Part shown: positions 9,669 through 17,696 of the stretch, in pieces | How positions within the stretch are numbered: the stretch's first letter is position 1 | Layout of the letters: each line of letters opens with the position of its first letter | From: Shouchella hunanensis | GTDB lineage: Bacteria; Bacillota; Bacilli; Bacillales; Bacillaceae_D | Direction: 5' to 3' | DNA: 64,000 bases | Assembly (NCBI RefSeq): GCF_028735875.1 | Contig: NZ_CP117834.1 | Span: forward strand, 2,158,001-2,222,000 | The notes under the pieces: generated by a model | The model's input: only the letters and a program-made list of their open reading frames with translations | The model's database searches: none | What the model was told of the DNA's origin: nothing | Translations under genes and position numbers: made by a program

Positions 9669-10124
9669 ATGAATTCGTGTGCACTTAAAGTAGAACTGTT
9701 CTTAAAGTTACAGTCTGTAAATAAAGAGTTGAGTTCAGGTTTTGAATCTTGTTTTGGAGCCAGTACGTCACGTATTCAAATACTGCATGCCCTTCTTGAA
9801 GAAAACGAAATTCTTCAAGCGGACTTGCAGAAGCAATTGAATATAGATCCTGCCGCCATTACGAGACATTTAAAGCAATTGGAAAAGTCCGGCGTCATTA
9901 GTCGGTATCGAAAAGATAACGACCAACGTGCCACATGGGTTAAGTTAGAAGAGGTAGCAAAGATAGAGATAGAAAAGTCATACAAGGAAAAGAAAGAGTT
10001 TATTGATCAACTGTTTGATCGCTTCACAGAGGAAGAATTAAGTTTGTTCCATAAAATGATACAGCGCGTCGAGCTGAACATTGAAGAAGCCGTTCGTGCA
10101 AAGGAGAGTAATGAAAATGGATAA
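9669..10124 (+). CDS. MarR family transcriptional regulator
   Basis: The 151-residue protein has a MarR winged helix (LQADLQKQLNIDPAAITRHLKQLEKSGVISRYRKDNDQRATWVKL). Two cysteines lie in the N-terminal part (MNSC and FESCFG), so a thiol-based electrophile or oxidant switch, as in some Bacillus MarR proteins, is possible. Its reading frame overlaps the following nitroreductase by 8 bases, and the pair resembles the MhqR/MhqN and YodB/YodC arrangement for quinone detoxification. An inverted repeat overlapping the promoter is the likely operator. Ligand and redox behaviour are inferences. Confidence 0.88.
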   Translation: MNSCALKVELFLKLQSVNKELSSGFESCFGASTSRIQILHALLEENEILQADLQKQLNIDPAAITRHLKQLEKSGVISRYRKDNDQRATWVKLEEVAKIEIEKSYKEKKEFIDQLFDRFTEEELSLFHKMIQRVELNIEEAVRAKESNENG

Positions 10125-10767
10125 AGTGAAAAACGAAATGACAACGAAGGAACATTTTTTAAACGTACTTGAAAGTAGAAAATCCATTCGTATTTATGAC
10201 GAGAACGTTAAAATCTCAAAAGAAGAAATGACTGAACTATTGGGAGCAGCTGTGAAAGCACCTTCTTCTGTTAACTTACAACCTTGGCGATTTGTTGTAA
10301 TTGAAAGCGACGAAGCGAAATCAACATTAGCACCACTTGCTTCATTTAACCAAAACCAAGTAAAGACGTCGTCAGCGGTCATTGCCGTTTTTGCTGATAT
10401 GAATAATTTAGATTATCTTGAAGAGATCTATGGCAAAGCGGTTGAACTAGGGCTGATGCCTGAAGAGGTGAAAGAAAATCAAGTTCCAGCTATCAGAGGT
10501 CTTTTATCAGGCATAAGTGACCAACAAAACAAGGAAAGCATTTTAATCGATGGCGGACTCGTATCGATGCAAATTATGCTAACAGCGAAAGCCTTTGGCT
10601 ATGACACCAATCCAATTGGCGGGTTCGATAAAGAGAATATTGCTGAAGCATTTGGCTTAGAAAAAGAACGATACGTTCCGGTTATGTTAATTTCGATCGG
10701 TAAAGCGAACGAAGCTGGGTATAAATCGTACAGAATGCCAGTTGAACAAGTAACAGAATGGAAATAA
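10117..10767 (+). CDS. Nitroreductase family FMN oxidoreductase (MhqN/YodC-like)
   Basis: The 216-residue protein has nitroreductase landmarks: SRKSIRIYD near the N terminus for FMN phosphate, AAVKAPSSVNLQPWRFV, a central QIMLTAKAFGYDTNPIGGF, and the C-terminal RYVPVMLISIGK. Such enzymes reduce quinones or nitroaromatics with NAD(P)H as dimers in the cytoplasm. The internal architecture recalls B. subtilis YodC/MhqN. The ATG at 10117 is chosen because AAGGAGAG is 8 bases upstream, while the ATG at 10111 is too close. It is co-transcribed with the MarR gene and followed by a terminator. Confidence 0.88.
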   Translation: MDKVKNEMTTKEHFLNVLESRKSIRIYDENVKISKEEMTELLGAAVKAPSSVNLQPWRFVVIESDEAKSTLAPLASFNQNQVKTSSAVIAVFADMNNLDYLEEIYGKAVELGLMPEEVKENQVPAIRGLLSGISDQQNKESILIDGGLVSMQIMLTAKAFGYDTNPIGGFDKENIAEAFGLEKERYVPVMLISIGKANEAGYKSYRMPVEQVTEWK

Positions 10768-10775
10768 GCTTCAAT

Positions 10776-10806
10776 AAAAAGGACGTCCTCTAGGAGCGTT
10801 CTTTTT
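10776..10806 (+). terminator. Terminator after the nitroreductase gene
   Basis: AAAAAGGACG pairs with CGTTCTTTTT (one G-T pair), and an inner CCT/AGG extends the hairpin. The 3' arm ends in a T-run. Confidence 0.75.
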
Positions 10807-10918
10807 GTGTTAGCGATTAACGTGACGGTAATCTGTAAATGTATAAACATCGGAAAGAAAGGGTACAGACAAAAGAGAACCCTAATTTGTTTAGTGAAAA
10901 CGGAAGGAGTTACGTGAC

Positions 10919-11815
10919 ATGAATACACAGCAAATGGAAAAAATCAAAACCGGTAAAGGATTTATAGCGGCTCTTGATCAGAGTGGCGGGAGTACACCAA
11001 AAGCGTTAGCTGAATACGGTGTACCAGAAGAAGCGTATGCTTCAGAGGAGGAGATGTTTGACCTCGTTCATGAAATGAGAACCCGCATTATTAAGTCTTC
11101 TGCCTTTCATTCTGATAAGATTCTTGGGGCGATCCTGTTTGAACAAACAATGGACCGTAAGATTGACGGTGATTATACAGCCGATTATCTCGCAAATAAA
11201 AAAGGCATTGTTCCTTTTCTAAAAGTGGATAAGGGATTAGCAGATGAAAAAGATGGCGTTCAATTAATGAAGCCAATCGATCATCTTGAGGAAACCCTCA
11301 AGCGTGCGAATGAGCGGCATATGTTTGGTACAAAGATGCGTTCTGTTATCAAAGAGGCCAATCAAGAGGGTATCCACCAGGTTGTCGAGCAACAGTTTGA
11401 AATGGGGAAGACCATTATGGGAGCAGGACTTGTCCCGATCATTGAACCAGAGGTCGACATTCATAGCGCTGATAAAGAAACGATAGAGAGCCAATTAAAA
11501 GAAGAGCTACTCACCCACTTGAACATGCTACGTGACGATGAACAGGTAATGTTGAAGCTCACCATTCCATCAAAAGAGGGATTTTATCAAGAGCTGGTTG
11601 ATCATGATCGTGTCGTTCGTGTTGTCGTTCTTTCTGGAGGGTACTCTCGTGATGAAGCCAACACGAAGCTGAAACGTAATCAAGGGTTGATCGCGAGTTT
11701 TTCCAGAGCCCTTAGCCAAGATCTAAACGCCGATCAGTCTGAATCGGAATTTACCCATGCGCTACAAACAGCTGTTGATTCTATTTATGATGCTTCAGTA
11801 AACAAAACACAGTAA
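10919..11815 (+). CDS. fda: Fructose-bisphosphate aldolase class I
   Basis: The 298-residue protein matches the bacterial class I FBP aldolase type (S. aureus Fda). It has [16 protein letters not shown] near the N terminus, [16 protein letters not shown] in the middle, the Schiff-base lysine about K213 in MLKLTIP, and [13 protein letters not shown] for phosphate binding. It cleaves fructose 1,6-bisphosphate to dihydroxyacetone phosphate and glyceraldehyde 3-phosphate without a metal. It is a single gene with an AAGGAG ribosome binding site and its own terminator. Bacilli usually also carry a class II aldolase, so this is probably the accessory enzyme. Confidence 0.93.
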   Translation: MNTQQMEKIKTGKGFIAALDQSGGSTPKALAEYGVPEEAYASEEEMFDLVHEMRTRIIKSSAFHSDKILGAILFEQTMDRKIDGDYTADYLANKKGIVPFLKVDKGLADEKDGVQLMKPIDHLEETLKRANERHMFGTKMRSVIKEANQEGIHQVVEQQFEMGKTIMGAGLVPIIEPEVDIHSADKETIESQLKEELLTHLNMLRDDEQVMLKLTIPSKEGFYQELVDHDRVVRVVVLSGGYSRDEANTKLKRNQGLIASFSRALSQDLNADQSESEFTHALQTAVDSIYDASVNKTQ

Positions 11816-11823
11816 AAGGTCGG

Positions 11824-11850
11824 AACCCCATGCTCTCAGTGCATGGGGTT
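11824..11850 (+). terminator. Terminator after fda
   Basis: AACCCCATGC and GCATGGGGTT form a 10-bp stem around a 7-base loop, followed by a T-run. Confidence 0.9.
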
Positions 11851-11994
11851 TTTTCGTGAAGGTTTGAATCTGCTACATCGTTATTTACGTATAGAGAAAT
11901 GTATGGATGGAATTGTCTCTTAATCCACACCTAAGCCAATGGTTATGTAAAAAAATATAAAGGCGCTGAAATCTAGAGAAGGAGTGGAGCGAAG

Positions 11995-12291
11995 ATGATA
12001 GTAGAAGCTGCACTATTACAAGTTATCCCAGGGAAAGAAAAGGAGTATGAAGAGGCCTTTCGAGAAGCGTCTGTTCTTATTTCTTCAATGAAAGGTTACC
12101 TGTCACATGAATTGCAACGTTGTCATGAAGTAAAAGGTAAATACTTGTTACTTGTGAAATGGGAAACCATAGAAGATCATACCATTGGATTTAGACAGTC
12201 GCTTGAATATATTCAGTGGAAGCAACTCCTTCATCATTTTTATGACCCGTTTCCGGTTGTGGAGCATTTTGAGGCTGTCTCGCTAAATTGA
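11995..12291 (+). CDS. Antibiotic-biosynthesis-monooxygenase (ABM) domain protein
   Basis: The 98-residue protein is a single ABM ferredoxin-like barrel: MIVEAALLQVIPGKEKEYEEAF, SMKGYLSHELQRC, YLLLVKWETIEDHTIGFR, and a C-terminal FYDPFPVVEHFE. It resembles B. subtilis YczJ. Members are small dimeric proteins that act as cofactor-free monooxygenases, heme-degrading enzymes or stress proteins; the exact activity cannot be told apart here. The ATG follows AAGGAGTGGAG. It may be co-transcribed with the small membrane protein that starts about 30 bases downstream. Confidence 0.85.
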   Translation: MIVEAALLQVIPGKEKEYEEAFREASVLISSMKGYLSHELQRCHEVKGKYLLLVKWETIEDHTIGFRQSLEYIQWKQLLHHFYDPFPVVEHFEAVSLN

Positions 12292-12324
12292 AGTAGAAAT
12301 TTGTGTAAATAGAGGAGCGAGGTT

Positions 12325-12585
12325 ATGGAAGAAGTGAAACCTTTACAAAAGAGGTCATACCCTTTTTGGTCTACTATTTGTTTTTTGCTGTGTGTAGCTG
12401 TTTGGGTTCCTAATATCGTTTTTCAAGTGGCAAGTCCGTTATTTCTCCTAACGTTTATTATTGGACCAGTTGGCATGATTCTAGCTCTGTGGAGAAAGTA
12501 TTTTTTACTAGCTGCTCTCAATCTATTTGGGACGTTAAGTTTTTTTATCCTTATGTTTCTTGTATACTGGTTAAATTCATTCTGA
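12325..12585 (+). CDS. Small three-helix membrane protein of unknown function
   Basis: The 86-residue product has a short charged N terminus and about three hydrophobic segments (ICFLLCVAVWVPNIVF, LFLLTFIIGPVGMILAL, LFGTLSFFILMFLVYW). The ribosome binding site GAGGAGCGAGG is good. I do not recognise the family, and nothing indicates a function beyond membrane location. Confidence 0.65.
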   Translation: MEEVKPLQKRSYPFWSTICFLLCVAVWVPNIVFQVASPLFLLTFIIGPVGMILALWRKYFLLAALNLFGTLSFFILMFLVYWLNSF

Positions 12586-13014
12586 AAAGAAGCATCTTAA
12601 AAAGCGTATAAAAATGGAACGAATTTACTACCATGATTTAACAGCGACACTTGTTGGAAGTGTTTAATCGAATTAACAGAATTTACTCGATATGAATAGA
12701 AAGATAGTCTGAAAGCAAACAGTGAGGAGCGGGTGATGTTACATTTGAGGATCGCATCTCCTGTTTGGCTTTACCTGTCAGCATAAACGTCGAAGGGTGG
12801 TGAAAAAAGTTCAGGAAGGCAATAGACATAGATTGAAACAGTATTGAATTTGGCATATCTTTACTCATGCGTTAATCCAATTTTTTTTAAAAAGATAAGT
12901 CAATTAAGATAAAAGTAGTCAGCAAATTGATCTTTTTGACAACTATAAATATTTATCATTTTTTTTTTGCAATAAATTCATGTGATTCATTTTAAATTTT
13001 GGAGTGTGTGTAAA
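12586..13014. other. Intergenic region without a supported gene
   Basis: A 16-codon frame at 12736-12786 has a fair ribosome binding site but no further support. The right part (12880-13010) is very AT-rich and probably contains the promoter of the following lipoprotein gene. No clear terminator or RNA motif was seen. Confidence 0.5.
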
Positions 13015-13416
13015 ATGTTGAAGAAACTAGTTGGTATTTTAGTGTGTGCTTCCTTTCTTACAGCTTGTAGCTCATCGGATGAACAATTATCAATTGGAAA
13101 GTACGATAATGAAAATAATGTGGTATTCTCAGATGTGGTTACCAATGAAGAAGATATTAACCAGTTTAAGTCGATTATAAATGAAGCAGAAAGTTTAGGT
13201 AATCAACCTAATGAAATACCTAATGAAGAACCTGTTCGTGTTGTTATGGTTAATAATCATGCTGATTCAACAATGGTAATGTATGTATCTATTTGGGAGA
13301 TCGATGATAATACGGTTGTAATTTCTAGAGGTTTCAATACCAATGAAGATAGTTATTTACTATTGAATGCGGATTCTACAAAACAATTAAATGAGGTAAT
13401 AAAAATAAATGACTAG
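13015..13416 (+). CDS. Small predicted lipoprotein
   Basis: The 133-residue protein begins MLKKLVGILVCASFLTAC, a lipoprotein signal with lipobox LTAC, so it should be lipidated and held on the outer face of the membrane. The mature part is acidic and has no recognised domain; PVRVVMVNNHADSTMVMYVSIWEI suggests a small beta-sheet fold. The ATG at 13015 is chosen because it gives a proper signal peptide and follows GGAGTG. AT content is higher than that of most neighbours. Confidence 0.7.
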   Translation: MLKKLVGILVCASFLTACSSSDEQLSIGKYDNENNVVFSDVVTNEEDINQFKSIINEAESLGNQPNEIPNEEPVRVVMVNNHADSTMVMYVSIWEIDDNTVVISRGFNTNEDSYLLLNADSTKQLNEVIKIND

Positions 13417-13723
13417 TAACCATTATCCACCCGGTAGTTACGCTTCATTAAGTTGTAGGTAGAAGCAAGCACTGCCAAGAAGTTCGTTAGCTGTTCTTGC
13501 TGCTACCAGTGGGTTTAGATAGTGAACATTAAATAAAGAAAGACCTATAAAATGTAGTTTTACAGTTTGGTCTAACAGCATATTTCACTCTGTAAGATCT
13601 CTTTAACGATGGGAGCTTCGAGGTAGGCTCCTAGCCATAGAGCTCGCACTCATGCTGTGAAGTCATTGGGTAGTTGATATAGAAACAAGTGGATGGGACA
13701 GTGAAGAATGAGGAGTGACGATT
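13417..13723. other. Gap without a supported gene
   Basis: No coding frame or structured RNA could be supported in this 307-base stretch between a rightward lipoprotein gene and the terminator of the leftward DoxX gene. Confidence 0.5.
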
Positions 13724-13758
13724 AAAAAATAGCCCTGACAGCTTACGCTCAGAGGGCT
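13724..13758 (-). terminator. Terminator of the DoxX gene
   Basis: Reading leftwards, AGCCCTCTGA pairs with TCAGGGCT with a two-base bulge, and the 3' arm ends in ATTTTTT. Confidence 0.75.
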
Positions 13759-13781
13759 AATTTCGTTTGTTTGTGGGGTGC

Positions 13782-14291
13782 TTATGAAGTGGCAAGAGTA
13801 TCTTTATTGCCATAGTCTTTTTTTACTTTTTGTTTAATAGAAGGGGTAAAGCGGTCTAATCCAAGTTGTCCAGCGTTTTGTTTACTGATAAGAAGGATAA
13901 TGGCCATAATAAGCATGAGCGGATTCGTTGATACGGTTCCTGCTAAGAGGAAAGAGGTATTCATCATACCACCGAAAAACGCTGCGCTTTTTGTGAAGAG
14001 ACCAACAATAAGGGCGATTCCAATGAGGACTTCTCCCCACATAACGAGAAAGCTAAAAAGGTCGGCATAAGGGATGGCTACATGTTCTAAAAAAGCGACG
14101 TATAACGGGTAGGCAACATCTTCCCCTTTGAGCACAGGATTTGCAGCAGCAGCCTGTAAAAATCCACCTGCATGAAACTCTCCCCCAACTACTTTTCCAA
14201 TACCAGAACTAAACCACATCCAGCCAAGTGATACACGAAGAATGGTTAAAAGCAACTGCGCCATTTTAGATGATTGTAAAAAATGTAACAT
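13782..14291 (-). CDS. DoxX family membrane protein
   Basis: The 169-residue protein has four membrane segments and the DoxX pattern: ILRVSLGWMWFSSGIGKVVGG, FLVMWGEVLIGIALIVGLFTKSAAFFGGMMN. DoxX proteins are linked to quinol oxidation and redox homeostasis. The ribosome binding site AAGGAGGG precedes the ATG. Two TTGTGAA-N4-TTCACA(A/T) palindromes lie upstream, matching the consensus of the NADH sensor Rex, so expression is probably raised when NADH is high or oxygen is low. The specific reaction is unknown. Confidence 0.85.
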   Translation of the reverse strand: MLHFLQSSKMAQLLLTILRVSLGWMWFSSGIGKVVGGEFHAGGFLQAAAANPVLKGEDVAYPLYVAFLEHVAIPYADLFSFLVMWGEVLIGIALIVGLFTKSAAFFGGMMNTSFLLAGTVSTNPLMLIMAIILLISKQNAGQLGLDRFTPSIKQKVKKDYGNKDTLATS

Positions 14292-14309
14292 AGGAAACCC
14301 TCCTTAGTT

Positions 14310-14380
14310 TGTGAATGTTTTCACATTATCTTTATACTCTTAGTATACACCTGATTATTTAATTGTGAAGTATTTCACAA
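14310..14380 (-). promoter_or_regulatory. Two Rex-like operators upstream of the DoxX gene
   Basis: TTGTGAA-GTAT-TTCACAA (14363-14380) is a full match to the Rex consensus TTGTGAA-N4-TTCACAA. A second copy, TGTGAA-TGTT-TTCACA (14310-14325), lies between the first and the ribosome binding site. TATACT-like sequences lie between the two. Rex is the Gram-positive NADH/NAD+ sensing repressor. Confidence 0.75.
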
Positions 14381-14497
14381 ACTAATTCACCGATTGTTCA
14401 TATTTTGAATAGAGCGTTAGTACAAAGAGGCTTAAGTGGTTTCCTACAGACTCCACAGGAGCTGTTTTCAAATAGACGATCTTGCTCCTTTGTGTTA

Positions 14498-14527
14498 TTG
14501 TAAACCAAATAATTTATAAGTTTACAA
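14498..14527 (+). promoter_or_regulatory. BirA-like operator upstream of the acyl-CoA ligase/thiolase pair
   Basis: TTGTAAAC-N14-GTTTACAA is an exact inverted repeat whose half-sites equal those of biotin-operon operators bound by BirA. It lies 24 bases before the start codon of the ligase gene. The spacing between half-sites is slightly shorter than in the E. coli bio operator, so this is a candidate. Confidence 0.55.
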
Positions 14528-14550
14528 TTGAATGGAGAGGCGGTTTTTTC

Positions 14551-15951
14551 GTGTATATTGGGAAACAGATTCATCATCATGCTTTGGCGCTACCAGACAA
14601 AATCGCTGTTATCTACAATAAAAAACAGATTACTTACAGTATGCTTCAAGAAAAAGTGGAGCAATACCGTGGAGAATTATATTGTGAAGCGCTAAAAGAT
14701 CAGAAGAAAGGTCTCTTATCAGTGGCAATTGATGTGATGCAACAAGATGAGCAATTGTACTGGTTTTTAGCGGTGACAAGCCTTGGCTGGAATGGCGTAC
14801 TTTGTCATCCGAATTGGTCTGAATGTGATGTGATTAAAATGGCTAAAAAAGCGACAGCAGACGTTATTTTGAGCAATCGTTTCCAAACAGCAGAAGCGGA
14901 CATCCCCATTTGGAGAATGTCTAGTTTCGCTACGTCAGACGAAAAACAAGCTATTCCGTATGCAAAAGGAACGGAATTGTTTTACACAGGGTTTACCTCT
15001 GGAAGCACTGGGGAACCTAAAGCCTTTGTTCGGAACCATTTGTCGTGGTCAGGGAGCTTTGACGATGTGCAACAAGTGTTTGCGCTAAGCCAGTCAGATC
15101 GAGTTTGCATACCAGGATTGCTCTTTCATTCATTGTTTTTATTTGCAACCATTCATACACTCCATATTGGGGCAACGGTTTGTTTAGAGCAAGAATTTCA
15201 AGTGAAACAAACAAAGAATACAATTGAAGCTTTTAGAGTGAACGTTATTTATGGAGTGCCAACAATGCTGTATGCCCTATCTCAGGAGGGGATGGATGCA
15301 CAGCATGTTGAAAAAGTCATTGTGTCTGGAGCGGAATGGCATGAAACGAATCGTGCTCAAGTAAAAGCAATCTTTAACCAAGCAACGCTTTATGAGTTTT
15401 ACGGTGCATCAGAGCTAAGTTTTGTTTCGTACCTAAACCATTCAAATGGAAAACAGCTGAATGCTGCTGTTGGGGAACTTTTTCCCAGTGTAGAGGTTGA
15501 AGTAAAACGAGGTGGCCAACTTGTTGTTCGTAGCCCATATTTATTTACTGGCTATGTAGGACAAGCGCCAATTGGGGAATCATTTTCAGTTGGGGACATC
15601 GGCTATTTCGACGAACACCACATCTTACATGTTAAAGGGAGAATAGGGAATATGCTGACGATTGGGGGACATAATGTCTACCCAGAAGAGACGGAAAGAG
15701 TGGTAAAAGTGTTGCCGTTTGTAGAAGAAGCGGTAGCGGTTGGAACGTATCATAGGTATTGGGGTAATCAAATGGTGCTTTTCGTGCAAACTGCTCAAGC
15801 TCAGGAGTTTGCATTGGTACAAATAAAAGCAAGACTGAAAGAATGTTTACCTACACTCAAACGTCCAAGAAGGATTTACGTCGTAGAAGCATTGCCCTTA
15901 TTAGCAAATGGAAAAGTCGATCGACAAGCGTTGGTAGGTGAAACGAGATGA
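14551..15951 (+). CDS. AMP-forming acyl-CoA ligase (YhfT-like)
   Basis: The 466-residue adenylate-forming enzyme has the phosphate-binding loop FTSGSTGEPKAF near residue 150, YGASE near 285, SVGDIGYFDEHH with the adenosine-binding aspartate near 350, GRIGNMLTIGGHNVYPEE and the C-terminal catalytic lysine in LANGKVDRQAL. It would activate a carboxylic acid to its CoA thioester; the substrate is not identifiable. The GTG at 14551 is preferred because GGAGAGG lies 10 bases upstream, and an upstream frame would run through the operator. It overlaps the thiolase gene by ATGA. B. subtilis has a comparable ligase/thiolase pair, yhfT-yhfS, which is BirA-regulated, in line with the operator seen here. 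Confidence 0.8.
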   Translation: MYIGKQIHHHALALPDKIAVIYNKKQITYSMLQEKVEQYRGELYCEALKDQKKGLLSVAIDVMQQDEQLYWFLAVTSLGWNGVLCHPNWSECDVIKMAKKATADVILSNRFQTAEADIPIWRMSSFATSDEKQAIPYAKGTELFYTGFTSGSTGEPKAFVRNHLSWSGSFDDVQQVFALSQSDRVCIPGLLFHSLFLFATIHTLHIGATVCLEQEFQVKQTKNTIEAFRVNVIYGVPTMLYALSQEGMDAQHVEKVIVSGAEWHETNRAQVKAIFNQATLYEFYGASELSFVSYLNHSNGKQLNAAVGELFPSVEVEVKRGGQLVVRSPYLFTGYVGQAPIGESFSVGDIGYFDEHHILHVKGRIGNMLTIGGHNVYPEETERVVKVLPFVEEAVAVGTYHRYWGNQMVLFVQTAQAQEFALVQIKARLKECLPTLKRPRRIYVVEALPLLANGKVDRQALVGETR

Positions 15952-17060
15952 ATGCAGTCTATGTGGTGAAAGCAAAACGAACGGTTATTGGCAAAAAAGG
16001 GGGCATCCATAAGAAGGTTACACCTGAAAAGTTAGCGGCGGCAGTTTTGGCAGAACTAGGGAAGGCGCTACCAGTTGATGGGGTTATAATGGGTAATGCA
16101 GTTGGCGAAGGAGGGAATATCGCCCGGCATTCGTTACTTGAAGCAGGCTTTCATCCTAGCGTTCCCGGGTTGACTGTCGATAGCCAGTGTGGAGCAGGAT
16201 TAGAAGCCATTGTCACCGCTGCTCGTTTTATTCAAGCAGGTGCTGGAGATTGTTACCTAGCTGGTGGTGTGGAAAGTACGAGTTTTGAGCCTGCTCGCTT
16301 TCGAGTTGGAGAAAAAACGCCAATTCCCCGGGCCTCGTTTGCCCCTGCCGACATCGGTGATCCTGATATGGCAGCATCCGCTGAAAGAGTGGCCGAGGGA
16401 TTTCGTATTTCCAGAGCTGAGCAAGATGCGTATGCACTAGAAAGCTATAGGCGGGCTTATGAAGCGGATCTGGAAGGTCGCTTTGACGAAGAAAAAATTT
16501 TAGCACATCAAGGGATACGAGATGAAGGCATACGTAAGCTTTCGGAGAGGTTAGTTAAAAGAATGCCGCCTCTTACAATGCCATCTGGTACCATTACGGC
16601 GGCAAACTCGTGTGAAAAATCAGATGGGGCAGCAGCAGTGATCCTTATGTCAGAAAAAGCCTGCCGAGAAGCAGGTATAAAACCGTGGCTTCAATTCGTC
16701 GATAGCGTAAGCGCAGGTGATGATCCAAATTACGCTAGTATAAGTCCAATTGGTGCAATTCAAAAACTTCTCTATCGGAACTCTTTGCACATAGATGCTA
16801 TCGGACGAATGGAATTTAATGAGGCCTACGCGGCGCAACTGATTGCTTGTGGAAAACACATCCCACTCTCATTTAGCCGAGTGAATGTATCAGGCGGTGC
16901 TCTGACTCTTGGTCACCCATATGGTGCTTCTGGTGCAATCAATGTCTGTCGCTTGTTTCACGAATTACCCCGCTGTAATATGAAGTATGGCATCGCCACA
17001 GTCGGTGCTGCTGGTGGTGTTGGAACGGCGGCTCTTTTTAAGAAGGTTTCAGTTACATGA
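15948..17060 (+). CDS. Thiolase-family protein lacking the second catalytic cysteine (YhfS-like)
   Basis: The 370-residue thiolase fold protein keeps the nucleophilic cysteine C81 (VDSQCGAGLEA), the FNEAYAAQ loop near 290 and the H323 histidine in GGALTLGHPYGASG. In place of the usual C-x-G-G-G motif near the C terminus it has ATVGAAGGVG, so the general base cysteine of a degradative or biosynthetic thiolase is replaced by glycine. It may still perform a half-reaction or use another residue. It is co-translated with the acyl-CoA ligase and may act in the same short acyl pathway. Its end overlaps the convergent membrane-protein gene by 8 bases. Confidence 0.8.
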   Translation: MNAVYVVKAKRTVIGKKGGIHKKVTPEKLAAAVLAELGKALPVDGVIMGNAVGEGGNIARHSLLEAGFHPSVPGLTVDSQCGAGLEAIVTAARFIQAGAGDCYLAGGVESTSFEPARFRVGEKTPIPRASFAPADIGDPDMAASAERVAEGFRISRAEQDAYALESYRRAYEADLEGRFDEEKILAHQGIRDEGIRKLSERLVKRMPPLTMPSGTITAANSCEKSDGAAAVILMSEKACREAGIKPWLQFVDSVSAGDDPNYASISPIGAIQKLLYRNSLHIDAIGRMEFNEAYAAQLIACGKHIPLSFSRVNVSGGALTLGHPYGASGAINVCRLFHELPRCNMKYGIATVGAAGGVGTAALFKKVSVT

Positions 17061-17430
17061 GCAAAATCGCTAAACATAAAATGAACGCCAAACCAGAAAG
17101 TGGCGTCATGACCTTTTTTTCTTTTGCGCTTTTAGAAGCGAAGTTGGCTAATGTATTTACTGCCAGAAACAGTGTGAATAGCCAAGCAAGTAAATGAACA
17201 GGCAAAAAAGCAAAGCCAGTTAATACATTTGTATACGTTAAAAAGGTGACGGCCATCACGAGCAAGATCAATGCATTGGCAACACTAACAACACGCATGG
17301 GAAGTGGTAATACGCGATAGAAACCACCCATTGCATAGTCACCTAGCGGGAAACCTAAAGATAAGAAGATTTGAAAAACACTAATAATAATGAAGAGAAT
17401 GCTCACTAATATGGCTAAAATAACGTCCAA
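17053..17430 (-). CDS. Four-helix membrane protein of unknown function
   Basis: The 125-residue product has about four hydrophobic segments (VILAILVSILFIIISVFQIFL, VVSVANALILLVMAVTFL, FLPVHLLAWLFTLFLAVN, LSGLAFILCLAILLM). The TTG at 17430 is chosen for the AAAGGAGG ribosome binding site; the open frame runs further upstream without one. I do not recognise the family. Its stop codon lies inside the last codons of the convergent thiolase gene. Confidence 0.6.
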   Translation of the reverse strand: MDVILAILVSILFIIISVFQIFLSLGFPLGDYAMGGFYRVLPLPMRVVSVANALILLVMAVTFLTYTNVLTGFAFLPVHLLAWLFTLFLAVNTLANFASKSAKEKKVMTPLSGLAFILCLAILLM

Positions 17431-17511
17431 TGTTTTTTCTGCCTCCTTTAAAAACAAATTGTATTTCCCTTGTCGGTGTGATACGATCATAAGCATTCGA
17501 GGTGAGTATGG

Positions 17512-17571
17512 ATGTTACTATACCAAATGAAAATACTTGTAAGCTCACAACTTCATCATCATAACAAGTAG
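17512..17571 (+). CDS. His-codon leader peptide of the hisS attenuator
   Basis: A 19-codon frame starts at ATG 17512, with GAGGTGAG (17499-17506) at ideal spacing, and ends ...SSQLHHHNK-stop. Three consecutive CAT histidine codons (17554-17562) sit just before the stop, as in the enterobacterial his leader peptide. A large hairpin and an intrinsic terminator follow, and then hisS. Too short for normal gene calling, but its placement argues for a regulatory uORF. Confidence 0.75.
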   Translation: MLLYQMKILVSSQLHHHNK

Positions 17572-17667
17572 TCTTGCTAGCCGATTTCTAAAAAATCGCC
17601 CATAGGAAGACTATTTCTCATGAAACCGTATTTGATTAAGTGTACCACTAATCAAGTGCGGTTTTTT
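17534..17667 (+). promoter_or_regulatory. Attenuator-like leader RNA of hisS
   Basis: Three hairpins are visible. TACTTGT/ACAAGTA (17534-17540, 17564-17570) flanks the His codons. TAGTCTT/AAGACTA (17569-17575, 17607-17613) has an inner CGATTT/AAATCG stem, and its 5' arm starts in the leader stop codon, so the first two cannot fully coexist. A 16-bp terminator stem at 17623-17664 ends in a T-run at 17662-17667. No T-box (AGGGTGG...) was found. The exact antiterminator pairing could not be worked out by eye. Confidence 0.7.
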
Positions 17668-17696
17668 CTGTTTACTAAAAAAAGGAGGAAAGAAAA

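Noticed and set aside
12736..12786. 16-codon frame with a fair ribosome binding site
   Set aside because: Too short, no conserved feature and no regulatory context.
13417..13781. Possible mobile-element remnant
   Set aside because: No inverted repeats, transposase motif or target duplication could be identified.
17508..17564. Alternative leader frame ending in three serine codons (MDVT...TSSS)
   Set aside because: It shares the same ribosome binding site but with shorter spacing, and serine codons make no sense for a histidyl-tRNA synthetase gene; the frame with three His codons is preferred.
17497..17696. T-box riboswitch before hisS
   Set aside because: No AGGGTGG-type T-box core or specifier-loop layout is visible; the terminator is present but the leader-peptide model fits better.
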